The notes under the pieces were generated by a model. It searched no databases and was not told where the DNA came from. It saw only the letters and a program-made list of their open reading frames with translations. This document shows, piece by piece, positions 1-7,311 of a stretch of DNA of 64,000 bases; position 1 is the stretch's first letter; every line of letters begins with the position of its first letter. Source of the stretch: Pseudomonas sp. WJP1 (lineage in GTDB: Bacteria; Pseudomonadota; Gammaproteobacteria; Pseudomonadales; Pseudomonadaceae); assembly GCF_028471945.1 (NCBI RefSeq), contig NZ_CP110128.1, positions 6,940,125-7,004,124 on the forward strand, in the 5' to 3' direction. A program made the position numbers and the translations under genes.

Positions 1-810
1 TTCGGTGGTCCAGTGCCCGGAGTTGTGCACACGCGGGGCGATTTCGTTGGCTTTCAGGCCGCCGTCGACTTCAAAGAACTCGAACGCCATGACGCCAACA
101 TAATTCAGCTGCTTGAGCACCCGGCTGGAGTAATCTTCGGCCAAGGCTTGCAACGGGTGATCGGTGCTGGCCACGGACAGCTTGAGGATGCCGCTGTCGT
201 GGGTGTTGTGTACCAGCGGATAGAACCGGGTTTCGCCATCGCGAGCACGTACGGCGATCAGCGAGACTTCGCCGGTGAAAGGTACGAAACCTTCCAGCAG
301 GCAAGCCACACTGCCCAGCTCGGCGAAAGTGCCAACCACATCTTCAGCGGTGCGCAGGACTTTCTGGCCCTTGCCGTCGTAACCCAGGGTGCGGGTTTTC
401 AGTACGGCTGGCAGACCAATGGAGGCCACGGCAGCGTCCAGGTCAGCCTGGGACTGGATGTCGGCGAACGCCGGGGTCGGAATGCCCAGGTCCTTGAACA
501 TGCTCTTCTCGAACCAGCGATCGCGGGCGATCCGCAAGGCTTCGGCGCTCGGATAGACCGGCACGAACTGCGAGAGGAACGCCACGGTTTCCGCCGGAAC
601 GCTCTCGAACTCGAAGGTCACCAGATCGACTTCATCGGCCAGCTGACGCAGGTGATCCTGGTCGCCGTAATCGGCTCTCAGGTGTTCGCCCAACGCGGCG
701 GCACACGCGTCCGGAGCCGGGTCGAGGAAAGCGAAGTTCATACCCAGCGGAGTGCCCGCCAGCGCCAACATGCGACCCAACTGGCCGCCACCGATTACAC
801 CGATCTTCAT
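1..810 (-). CDS. purK: N5-carboxyaminoimidazole ribonucleotide synthase PurK (3' part outside window)
   Basis: PurK uses ATP and bicarbonate to convert AIR to N5-CAIR in cytoplasmic purine synthesis; PurE then isomerises the product. The 270 visible codons start MKIGVIGGGQLGRML, the dinucleotide-like N-terminal fold of the family. They continue into the ATP-grasp domain (TRTLGYDGKGQ near residue 150, then FVPFTGEVSLIAVR and EIAPRVHNSGHWT). Full-length PurK is about 360 residues, so the C-terminus lies beyond the window edge. The start codon is 11 bp past the purE stop, so the two are almost certainly co-transcribed. Identification is firm. Confidence 0.95.
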   Translation of the reverse strand, partial: MKIGVIGGGQLGRMLALAGTPLGMNFAFLDPAPDACAAALGEHLRADYGDQDHLRQLADEVDLVTFEFESVPAETVAFLSQFVPVYPSAEALRIARDRWFEKSMFKDLGIPTPAFADIQSQADLDAAVASIGLPAVLKTRTLGYDGKGQKVLRTAEDVVGTFAELGSVACLLEGFVPFTGEVSLIAVRARDGETRFYPLVHNTHDSGILKLSVASTDHPLQALAEDYSSRVLKQLNYVGVMAFEFFEVDGGLKANEIAPRVHNSGHWTTE

Positions 811-821
811 CGTCAACAACC

Positions 822-1313
822 TCAGGCGATGCGTGGGTCTGGATTTTCCAGGACGCTGTCTGTCTGCTCAGCACGGAAGGTTTTCAGCACCGCGTGGAAC
901 TGCGGGTGCTTGGCGCCCAGGATACTCGCCGACAGCAGGGCTGCGTTGATCGCACCGGCCTTGCCGATGGCCAGGGTGGCAACCGGAATGCCTGCTGGCA
1001 TCTGCACGATCGAGAGCAGCGAATCGACACCCGAGAGCATCGCCGACTGCACCGGCACGCCCAGCACCGGCAGGTGGGTCTTGGCCGCACACATGCCAGG
1101 CAAGTGGGCCGCGCCACCGGCACCGGCGATGATCACCTCGATGCCACGCGCCTCGGCTTCTTCAGCGTACTGGAACAGCAGGTCCGGGGTACGGTGGGCA
1201 GAGACCACTTTCACCTCGTAAGGGATGCCGAGCTTTTCCAGCATATCGGCGGTGTGGCTAAGGGTGGACCAATCGGACTTGGAGCCCATGATCACGCCAA
1301 CCAATGCACTCAT
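822..1313 (-). CDS. purE: N5-carboxyaminoimidazole ribonucleotide mutase PurE
   Basis: PurE shifts the carboxylate of N5-CAIR to give CAIR in de novo purine synthesis. The 163-residue length is typical for the class I bacterial enzyme. Family motifs are visible: [13 protein letters not shown] at the N-terminus (phosphate binding), VSAHRTPD near residue 40 (catalytic His region) and [15 protein letters not shown] near residue 75. It is the first gene of purEK. A terminator-like hairpin lies 38 nt upstream of its start codon, so expression may depend on readthrough (see the leader features). Confidence 0.96.
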   Translation of the reverse strand: MSALVGVIMGSKSDWSTLSHTADMLEKLGIPYEVKVVSAHRTPDLLFQYAEEAEARGIEVIIAGAGGAAHLPGMCAAKTHLPVLGVPVQSAMLSGVDSLLSIVQMPAGIPVATLAIGKAGAINAALLSASILGAKHPQFHAVLKTFRAEQTDSVLENPDPRIA

Positions 1314-1350
1314 CGTCGTGCCTCTTCTCTCTGGGCGCCCGCAGGCGCAT

Positions 1351-1385
1351 CAAAAAACAACAAGCCACGCAGAATGCGTGGCTTG
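1351..1385 (-). terminator. Intrinsic-terminator-like hairpin in the purE leader
   Basis: On the minus strand a perfect 10-bp stem (CAAGCCACGC / GCGTGGCTTG, 5-nt loop) is followed by TTGTTTTTTG. The structure points toward purE and ends 38 nt before its ATG. A -10-like TATACT lies just upstream (1428-1433). It could attenuate purEK, end a short leader RNA, or terminate transcription from the LysR gene upstream. Confidence 0.75.
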
Positions 1386-1427
1386 ATTGTACGAATTATG
1401 GCCAGGCGAACCGGCCGAAGGCCGCGC

Positions 1428-1433
1428 AGTATA
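1428..1433 (-). promoter_or_regulatory. Candidate -10 element for purEK
   Basis: TATACT on the minus strand, followed by GCGCGGCC, lies about 115 nt upstream of the purE ATG. No good -35 sits at 17 nt; a TTGACA (1473-1478) is present but too far upstream (39 nt). The assignment is therefore tentative. Confidence 0.4.
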
Positions 1434-1500
1434 CCTCAATGAGGCAGATAAACAGCCCCCATTGCGACCATCTGTCAAACGGCGCAAAGCACCGGTTTTA

Positions 1501-1516
1501 TTGACCTGAAGGTCAA
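1501..1516. promoter_or_regulatory. Perfect palindrome, possible operator
   Basis: TTGACCTGAAGGTCAA is a 7-2-7 perfect inverted repeat. It sits upstream of the purE -10-like element, in the 329-bp gap between purE and the LysR gene. It looks like a dimeric regulator site. The cognate regulator cannot be read from the sequence. Confidence 0.4.
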
Positions 1517-1532
1517 TCCGATACACCACAAA

Positions 1533-1630
1533 TCCCTGTGGGAGCTGGCTTGCCTGCGATGGCGTCGGCACAACACACATTTATGTTGAATTTACTGGCC
1601 CCTTCGCGGGCAAGCCCGCTCCCACAGGGA
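1533..1630. repeat. REP doublet (REPIN-like) between purE and the LysR gene
   Basis: Two oppositely oriented copies of the fluorescent-pseudomonad REP consensus (TGTGGGAGCGGGCTTGC type) bracket about 40 bp. The left copy is diverged (GGAGCTGGCTTGCCTGCGAT); the right is near consensus. The LysR stop is 12 bp beyond the right arm, so the element may also act as a transcript 3' end. Confidence 0.8.
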
Positions 1631-1642
1631 TGTACGTGGTGC

Positions 1643-2560
1643 TCAAGAACCGGTGGTGCCCTGCGCTGCCCCGCCCTCCAGCTTGCGCCACAACAACCGC
1701 ACATTCGCCTTGCGCACCAGCGCACAGCGATACAGGCGGATCTCAAGCGGCACATGCCATTGCGGACCGCCACAGACCACCAACTCACCGCGTGCCAGTT
1801 CGGCGCGCACACTCAGTTGCGGGACCCAGGCAATGCCCAGCCCTTCCAGTGCCATGCTTTTCAGGCTGTCGGCCATGGCGGTTTCATACACCGTGGTAAA
1901 GCGCAACGCGCGCTGGCGCAGCAACCCATTGACCGAACGCCCGAGAAACGCTCCCGCACTGTAGGCCAGCAACGGCACGCTAGCCTCACCCTCCAGATCG
2001 AACAGGGGCTTGCCCTGCTCATCTGCAGCGCATACCGGGAGCATTTCGGTGTGCCCAAGGTGCAGGGAAGGAAAGATCTCAGGGTCCATCTGCATGGCCG
2101 CATCCGGGTCATAGAACGCCAGCATCAAGTCACAACCGCCCTCGCGCAATGCATGCACGGCGTCGCCGACGTTGGTCGCCACCAACCGTGTAGCGATGTT
2201 CAAGCCTTCGTTGCGCAGTTGCGCGATCCAGCGCGGGAAAAACCCCAGCGCCAGTGAGTGCGCCGCCGCAACTTGCATCACCTCGCCCTGCCCACCTTCC
2301 AGATGATGCAGGTGGCGCAGCACTTCACCGAGCTGCTCGACCACGGTGCGCGCGGTAACCAGGAACAACTGGCCCGCAGCTGTCAGCTCGACCGGCGTGC
2401 GCGAGCGGTTGACCAACGTCAGCCCCAGCGCGGCTTCGAGGCTGCGGATTCGGCGGCTAAAGGCCGGTTGAGTCACGAAGCGGCGTTCCGCTGCCTGGGA
2501 GAAGCTGCGGGTGGCGGCCAGGGCACTGAAGTCCTCCAGCCATTTACTTTCCAGATTCAT
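1643..2560 (-). CDS. LysR-family transcriptional regulator (divergent from aspA)
   Basis: A 305-residue LysR-type regulator with an N-terminal winged helix-turn-helix (residues about 5-60, including FSQAAERRFVTQPAFSRRIRSLE shared in two parts: SFSQAAERRF and VTQPAFSRRI) and a C-terminal effector domain. I chose the ATG at 2560 (MNLESKWLEDF) rather than one 8 codons upstream because GGGAGGG lies just before it. It is transcribed away from aspA, the usual LysR layout, so aspA and itself are plausible targets. The effector is unknown. Confidence is high for the family and low for the target. Confidence 0.9.
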   Translation of the reverse strand: MNLESKWLEDFSALAATRSFSQAAERRFVTQPAFSRRIRSLEAALGLTLVNRSRTPVELTAAGQLFLVTARTVVEQLGEVLRHLHHLEGGQGEVMQVAAAHSLALGFFPRWIAQLRNEGLNIATRLVATNVGDAVHALREGGCDLMLAFYDPDAAMQMDPEIFPSLHLGHTEMLPVCAADEQGKPLFDLEGEASVPLLAYSAGAFLGRSVNGLLRQRALRFTTVYETAMADSLKSMALEGLGIAWVPQLSVRAELARGELVVCGGPQWHVPLEIRLYRCALVRKANVRLLWRKLEGGAAQGTTGS

Positions 2561-2740
2561 CACGCCCTCCCGGACACGCACCAATTTAGGTCACACGCTC
2601 GCCATCAACACGGCGTCACATGGGCATTATGCCGAATATGCATAGGCCAGTGTTTAACAGCATTGGCCCAAAATTCTCTACAAGCCTAGCATTTGCAGTG
2701 TTCCGGCACAGCCCGGGTCCATATTGAGATGATTTCTATC

Positions 2741-4165
2741 ATGTCCTCCGCTGCATCATTCCGCACAGAAAATGACCTGCTTGGCGCTCTCGAAGTACCA
2801 GCTCAAGCGTATTACGGTATCCAGACCCTGCGAGCGGTGAATAACTTCCGCCTCTCAGGCGTTCCGATTTCGCACTACCCGAAACTGGTTGTCGGTCTGG
2901 CCATGGTCAAACAGGCCGCCGCTGACGCCAACCGCGAGTTGGGTCACCTGAGCGAAGCCAAGCACGCTGCCATCAGCGAAGCCTGTGCACGTTTGATCCG
3001 CGGCGACTTCCACGAAGAATTCGTGGTGGACATGATTCAAGGCGGCGCTGGCACTTCAACCAACATGAATGCCAACGAAGTCATCGCCAACATCGCGCTG
3101 GAGGCCATGGGTCACCAGAAAGGCGAATATCAGTACCTGCACCCGAACGACGACGTGAACATGGCGCAGTCGACCAACGACGCCTACCCGACGGCGATCC
3201 GCCTGGGTCTGTTGCTGGGTCATGACACCCTGCTCGCCAGCCTCGACAGCCTGATTCAGGCATTCGCGGCCAAGGGTGAAGAATTCAACCACGTCCTGAA
3301 GATGGGCCGTACCCAGCTGCAAGACGCCGTGCCGATGACCCTGGGTCAAGAGTTCCGCGCTTTCGCCACCACGATGGGCGAAGACCTGGCCCGCCTGAAG
3401 ACGCTGGCTCCGGAACTGCTGACCGAAGTGAACCTGGGTGGCACCGCGATCGGCACCGGCATCAACGCCGATCCACGCTATCAGGCCCTGGCCGTACAGC
3501 GTCTGGCCCTGATCAGCGGTCAACCGCTGGTTCCAGCCGCCGACCTGATCGAAGCCACCTCCGACATGGGCGCCTTCGTGCTGTTCTCCGGCATGCTCAA
3601 GCGCACCGCGGTCAAGCTGTCGAAGATCTGCAACGACCTGCGCCTGCTGTCCAGCGGCCCACGCACCGGCATCAACGAAATCAACCTGCCAGCGCGTCAG
3701 CCAGGCAGCTCGATCATGCCAGGCAAGGTCAACCCGGTGATCCCGGAAGCCGTGAACCAGGTTGCGTTCCAGGTCATCGGTAACGACCTGGCGCTGACCA
3801 TGGCAGCCGAAGGCGGCCAACTGCAATTGAACGTGATGGAGCCGCTGATCGCCTTCAAGATCCTCGACTCGATCCGCCTGCTGCAACGCGCCATGGACAT
3901 GCTGCGCGAACACTGCATCGTCGGCATCACCGCCAACGAAGCGCGCTGCCGTGAACTGGTCGAACACTCGATCGGCCTGGTCACCGCACTGAACCCGTAC
4001 ATCGGCTACAAAAACGCCACCCGCATCGCCCGTATCGCCCTCGAAAGCGGCCGCGGCGTGCTGGAACTGGTGCGCGAAGAAGGTCTGCTCGACGAAGCCA
4101 TGCTCGCCGACATCCTGCGCCCAGAAAACATGATTGCCCCGCGTCTGGTGCCTCTGAAGGCTTGA
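2741..4165 (+). CDS. aspA: Aspartate ammonia-lyase AspA
   Basis: Cytoplasmic aspartase converts L-aspartate to fumarate plus ammonia. The protein has 474 residues from this start. It carries the fumarase/aspartase superfamily signature GSSIMPGKVNP (near residue 320) and the conserved TQLQDAVPMTLGQE and STNDAYPTA segments. An in-frame ATG 12 nt upstream (2729) is possible; neither start has a strong Shine-Dalgarno. The gene is monocistronic, ending in a strong terminator, with an asparaginase gene following on the same strand, so the two would channel asparagine to aspartate to fumarate. Fumarase C is the alternative, but the sequence looks like aspartase. Confidence 0.93.
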   Translation: MSSAASFRTENDLLGALEVPAQAYYGIQTLRAVNNFRLSGVPISHYPKLVVGLAMVKQAAADANRELGHLSEAKHAAISEACARLIRGDFHEEFVVDMIQGGAGTSTNMNANEVIANIALEAMGHQKGEYQYLHPNDDVNMAQSTNDAYPTAIRLGLLLGHDTLLASLDSLIQAFAAKGEEFNHVLKMGRTQLQDAVPMTLGQEFRAFATTMGEDLARLKTLAPELLTEVNLGGTAIGTGINADPRYQALAVQRLALISGQPLVPAADLIEATSDMGAFVLFSGMLKRTAVKLSKICNDLRLLSSGPRTGINEINLPARQPGSSIMPGKVNPVIPEAVNQVAFQVIGNDLALTMAAEGGQLQLNVMEPLIAFKILDSIRLLQRAMDMLREHCIVGITANEARCRELVEHSIGLVTALNPYIGYKNATRIARIALESGRGVLELVREEGLLDEAMLADILRPENMIAPRLVPLKA

Positions 4166-4212
4166 CCAACGCTGTAGCACCGCTCACCAGGTCGAGGGAC
4201 TAGACACCTCTC

Positions 4213-4255
4213 ACCTTTTGAGGGCCTGGAGATCACTCTCCAGGCCCTTTTTTTT
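4213..4255 (+). terminator. Rho-independent terminator of aspA
   Basis: GGGCCTGGAGA, a 4-nt loop, TCTCCAGGCCC, then eight T residues, about 60 bp after the aspA stop. This is an 11-bp stem with a classic U-tract. Confidence 0.93.
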
Positions 4256-4350
4256 GACTTTTTGAAAACACCACCCGGACGCCACATTCCCCGACCTGGA
4301 TCTGGGCGTACCCGCAGCGCATCATTGATCGGTTAAAGTGCGAAACCCCT

Positions 4351-4439
4351 TGTGGGAGCGGGCTTGCTCGCGAAGAGGGAGTGTCAGGCAACATTACATC
4401 GCCTGACACTCCCTCTTCGCGAGCAAGCCCGCTCCCACA
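4351..4439. repeat. REPIN with perfect 39-bp arms upstream of the asparaginase gene
   Basis: Left arm 4351-4389 and right arm 4401-4439 are exact reverse complements over 39 bp, separated by 11 nt. The outer 24 bp are the REP consensus (TGTGGGAGCGGGCTTGCTCG and CGAA). The element ends 29 bp before the asparaginase ATG, so it lies in that gene's leader or promoter. Perfect arms suggest recent placement or recent pairing. Confidence 0.9.
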
Positions 4440-4468
4440 CAGGAAATCATCGTTCTCGGAGTGCCTTC

Positions 4469-5476
4469 ATGAATTCCTCGACCTACCCTGCCGCCCAGCA
4501 CGTCATGGTGCTCTACACCGGCGGTACTATCGGCATGCAGGCCAGCGCCCACGGCCTGGCGCCGGCATCCGGTTTCGAAGCGCGGATGCGTGAGTACCTG
4601 CACAGCCAGCCTGATCTCGTGGTACCGCATTGGCGCTTTCGCGAGATGTCGCCGCTGATCGACAGCGCCAACATGACCCCGGCGTATTGGCAGCAACTGC
4701 GTGAAGCGGTGGTCGATGCCGTGGACGTGCAAGGCTGCGACAGCGTGCTGATCCTGCACGGCACCGACACCCTCGCCTACAGCGCGGCCGCCATGAGCTT
4801 TCAGTTGCTTGGCCTGCAGGCCCGCGTTTGCTTTACCGGCTCGATGCTGCCGGCCGGCGTCGCCGACAGCGATGCCTGGGAAAACCTCAGCGGCGCACTG
4901 GTGGCCCTTGGCCAAGGCTTGGCACCGGGCGTTCATCTTTACTTCCACGGCGAACTGCTAGACCCGATGCGATGCGCAAAAATTCGCAGCTTCGGTCGAC
5001 ATCCGTTCAAGCGACTCGAGCGTCAGGGCGGCGGCGTGAAAGCGCCATCGATATCTACGCCATTGCACTACGACCAGCCCAGGCAACTGGCCAACGTCGC
5101 GGTACTGCCTTTGTTCCCCGGCATCGGCGCCGAGATTCTAGAAGGCCTGCTAGACAGCGGCATTCAAGGCCTGGTGCTGGAGTGTTATGGCAGCGGCACC
5201 GGACCGAGCGACAATCCCGAATTTCTCGCAGCGCTTTCCCGGGCACGTGACAACGGTGTGGTGGTGGTCGCGGTGACACAGTGTCATGAAGGTGGTGTGG
5301 AGCTGGATGTCTACGAGGCGGGGAGCCGGTTGCGCAGTGTTGGGGTTTTGTCTGGAGGCGGAATGACCCGGGAAGCGGCGTTCGGTAAATTGCATGGTTT
5401 GTTGGGAGCGCAGCTTGAGCCGACACAAGTCCGACAGTTGATGGAACTGGATCTTGCTGGAGAATTCAGCGCGTAG
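4469..5476 (+). CDS. ansA: Type I (cytoplasmic) L-asparaginase
   Basis: Hydrolyses L-asparagine to aspartate and ammonia. The 335-residue protein has both asparaginase signatures: YTGGTIGM near residue 15 with the nucleophilic Thr, and HGTDTLAYSA near residue 95 with the Thr-Asp pair. No signal peptide follows the chosen ATG, which favours the cytoplasmic type I enzyme over the periplasmic type II. CGGAG lies about 8 nt before this ATG; longer in-frame starts run into the REPIN and are rejected. Together with aspA upstream it suggests an asparagine/aspartate catabolic pair. The glutaminase side activity cannot be judged. Confidence 0.88.
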   Translation: MNSSTYPAAQHVMVLYTGGTIGMQASAHGLAPASGFEARMREYLHSQPDLVVPHWRFREMSPLIDSANMTPAYWQQLREAVVDAVDVQGCDSVLILHGTDTLAYSAAAMSFQLLGLQARVCFTGSMLPAGVADSDAWENLSGALVALGQGLAPGVHLYFHGELLDPMRCAKIRSFGRHPFKRLERQGGGVKAPSISTPLHYDQPRQLANVAVLPLFPGIGAEILEGLLDSGIQGLVLECYGSGTGPSDNPEFLAALSRARDNGVVVVAVTQCHEGGVELDVYEAGSRLRSVGVLSGGGMTREAAFGKLHGLLGAQLEPTQVRQLMELDLAGEFSA

Positions 5477-5497
5477 CTGAGTAAAGATCTGCGCTGA

Positions 5498-5535
5498 TAG
5501 AAAAAACCCTCCAAAACTCATAGGAGGGTTATTCA
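5498..5535. terminator. Bidirectional terminator between ansA and a hypothetical gene
   Basis: AACCCTCC and GGAGGGTT form an 8-bp stem around a 10-nt loop. It is followed by an A/T-rich tract on the plus strand and by six T residues on the minus strand. It serves two convergent genes. Confidence 0.85.
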
Positions 5536-5536
5536 T

Positions 5537-5992
5537 TTATTTTTGTTTTGGGGTAAAAATTGATATCTCCCCTACTACGGGAACAAGCTCCTGATCATCC
5601 CCTACCCCAGTGAATACAGTAGCGTCAAACTTACCAGTGACCTTATTGTCATCATCTTTTTTCAAGTCAATCATTTTCCCTTGACTCAGGTCCCATAGTT
5701 TCTCTGCGGTAATGAATCTCAATAAATCCCTGGGGTTATTCAACTTAAACTCGTTAGTATTGAAAGCCTCCTCAGGAATTTTTATAAAAACATTGATGAT
5801 TCCCGGACCACTATTGCTGAAACTCATGTACCACGAGTTTTGCACTGAAAACAGATCTACTGCTGCATACTCAAACGCTTTATCATTCAGCCTACCTTTC
5901 ACATACCCCATGACACGCGATTTAGCATCCCCTTTGGCAGCCCTGTCATCTGCGCGCTTCTTAAAGGCATCATCAATATTTGCCTGCTTCAT
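5537..5992 (-). CDS. Hypothetical protein, 151 aa
   Basis: I do not recognise this protein. It is soluble-looking with no signal peptide or membrane segment. The N-terminus is highly charged (MKQANIDDAFKKRADDRAAK) and the middle has alternating hydrophobic residues suggestive of beta strands (NSWYMSFSNSGPGIINVFIK). The start is supported by GGAGAG 8 nt upstream of the ATG, and a strong terminator follows the stop. Codon use and base composition are clearly more AT-rich than the neighbours. It is divergent from the small gene at 6380 across a 387-bp AT-rich gap with a repeated motif, so co-regulation is possible. The gene is likely real; function unknown. Confidence 0.7.
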   Translation of the reverse strand: MKQANIDDAFKKRADDRAAKGDAKSRVMGYVKGRLNDKAFEYAAVDLFSVQNSWYMSFSNSGPGIINVFIKIPEEAFNTNEFKLNNPRDLLRFITAEKLWDLSQGKMIDLKKDDDNKVTGKFDATVFTGVGDDQELVPVVGEISIFTPKQK

Positions 5993-6379
5993 ATCTGTAC
6001 TCTCCGTGAATGACGCGAACGTCGCATATGACCGATTGCGACTCGATTCAACGGTAGTTTCAACCTAGAAAAAAATCAAAATTTAAAAGTCGAAAAAGCA
6101 AACCTTTATACCTTCAAAAATAAACATGACAAATGGCAGTTATATTTTTTAACAACTGATAAATTTGACAGTAGCCAGCTCAAATAAGACAGCATAAAAT
6201 GGATAGGCAAAAGTCATGTCTTCGCCCATGTACCGTCGTTTCACGCAAACACTGCACTTAAACCCCTCTCTACTGTCAACTCTGACAGTAGACGCGCCAA
6301 TTCCGAGCTTCTAAATTGATGAGTCAGAACTGGTTTCGCGAGGGACTGGTTCCATGCCCATACGCCGAGGAGCTGCACG
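5993..6379. promoter_or_regulatory. AT-rich divergent intergenic region with repeated TGACAGTAG motif
   Basis: This 387-bp gap separates two divergent hypothetical genes. TGACAGTAG occurs at 6166-6174 and 6283-6291 and, inverted, at 6270-6278. The last two form a perfect 9-4-9 dyad (6270-6291). About 100 bp around 6065-6170 is A/T-rich. I see no ORF with a ribosome-binding site here. The layout fits a shared operator region. Confidence 0.5.
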
Positions 6380-6688
6380 ATGGAAAGTTCCAACTACCCA
6401 AATGCTCAACCTGACCTCCCTGAAGATGTTCTCCCTGAACAAATCATCATTCTGAAAAACGCCAACACAAACTCTCTTGAGGGGCTTTTCCATGTTCGGT
6501 TCAAGAACGAAGCGTACGAGAAAAAGGTAGTGATCAGAAGATTTGAACAACTGGTAGTACTCTTCGACGTGCCCGCCGACATCAAGGAGGGTACGTACTC
6601 CGTTAGCGGTGGCTTCCCAGGCGCGATCCCCACCATTCCAGAATATCGGGATTTCGGCACAGTCACCTTCGAGTTGCGGGACAAATAA
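6380..6688 (+). CDS. Hypothetical protein, 102 aa
   Basis: An unrecognised small, acidic, probably cytoplasmic protein with no signal peptide or TM segment. The pattern of short hydrophobic stretches (IIILKNAN, LFHVRFKNE, QLVVLFDVP, GTVTFELRD) suggests an all-beta fold. GAGGAG lies about 8 nt before the ATG. It shares the lower GC content of the islet and reads away from the repeated-motif region, toward a second small gene at 6924. The function cannot be inferred. Confidence 0.68.
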   Translation: MESSNYPNAQPDLPEDVLPEQIIILKNANTNSLEGLFHVRFKNEAYEKKVVIRRFEQLVVLFDVPADIKEGTYSVSGGFPGAIPTIPEYRDFGTVTFELRDK

Positions 6689-6923
6689 ACATGAGGGGCG
6701 CAGTCACAATCACTGCGTACGTGTCGGCGTCGCTGGCGCACACGTCCAAGACTGAACGCGCGCGCCCTTCAAAACCCCAAAAGTTTCAAAATTCAGCCCT
6801 TGATGAACAGCCGCCAACAATCGAGCTTACATTTTCAATTAAAACACCCCACACAAAAAAAACTGGAGTTAGATATATTGCTCGCGCAGGACGCGATTAA
6901 TCTAATTACAGGAGTTACACATC

Positions 6924-7238
6924 ATGAGCATTAAAACCAAAGACTGGACCGCACAAATCGACCGAATGCCGGGAGCAGCCTCCTTCCGCACCTTTGGCAC
7001 GGTAACGGTTGCTCACACGGGCATTACGCCAAAGCTGGTCATGAGTGCACTGCAAGACAAATCCTTTGATTTGCGCCTGGAATTGCAACTGGAAAATTCC
7101 AACGACATGTCGCTGCAGGTCGTAACAGACAAGTTTGTCGAGTACAAAAAAATGGGCAACTCGAATGTCACCGGCGTCAGCATCTTCTACGAAGGCAAAT
7201 TGCTGCATCATATCGATAAAGTACAGATTACCCACTAA
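6924..7238 (+). CDS. Hypothetical protein, 104 aa
   Basis: An unrecognised small soluble protein with alternating hydrophobic segments (FGTVTVAHTG, DLRLELQLEN, GVSIFYEGKLL) suggesting a beta-rich fold. An excellent Shine-Dalgarno, ACAGGAG, lies before the ATG. It follows the 102-aa gene on the same strand after 235 bp. That gap holds a weak ORF (6691-6900) that I do not accept. A hairpin (7269-7299) without a U-tract follows the stop. The gene is likely real; function unknown. Confidence 0.72.
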   Translation: MSIKTKDWTAQIDRMPGAASFRTFGTVTVAHTGITPKLVMSALQDKSFDLRLELQLENSNDMSLQVVTDKFVEYKKMGNSNVTGVSIFYEGKLLHHIDKVQITH

Positions 7239-7268
7239 GCGCCGCATTTATTCCGCGCTGTAGAACTT

Positions 7269-7299
7269 CCCGCCAGAAACACACCAGGTACCTGGCGGG
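7269..7299. terminator. Possible hairpin terminator after the 104-aa gene
   Basis: CCCGCCAG and CTGGCGGG pair across a 15-nt loop that itself contains CCAGGTACCTGG. There is no U-tract on either strand, so termination is uncertain. It lies between two convergent genes. Confidence 0.4.
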
Positions 7300-7311
7300 A
7301 AACCTCGTCGC

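Noticed and set aside
13..1221. 402-codon open frame on the plus strand over purK/purE
   Set aside because: It is antisense to purK and purE, which have clear family motifs; GC-rich third positions keep the opposite frame open.
1473..1478. TTGACA as -35 of purE
   Set aside because: It is 39 nt from TATACT and 20 nt from TTTATC, outside workable spacing.
3056..4180. 374-codon open frame antisense to aspA
   Set aside because: Low-complexity Gln/His/Val-rich translation, no family match, fully inside aspA.
6691..6900. 69-codon frame between the two small plus-strand orphan genes
   Set aside because: Starts 2 bp after a stop without a Shine-Dalgarno, and the translation is Thr/Ser/Lys-rich without pattern.
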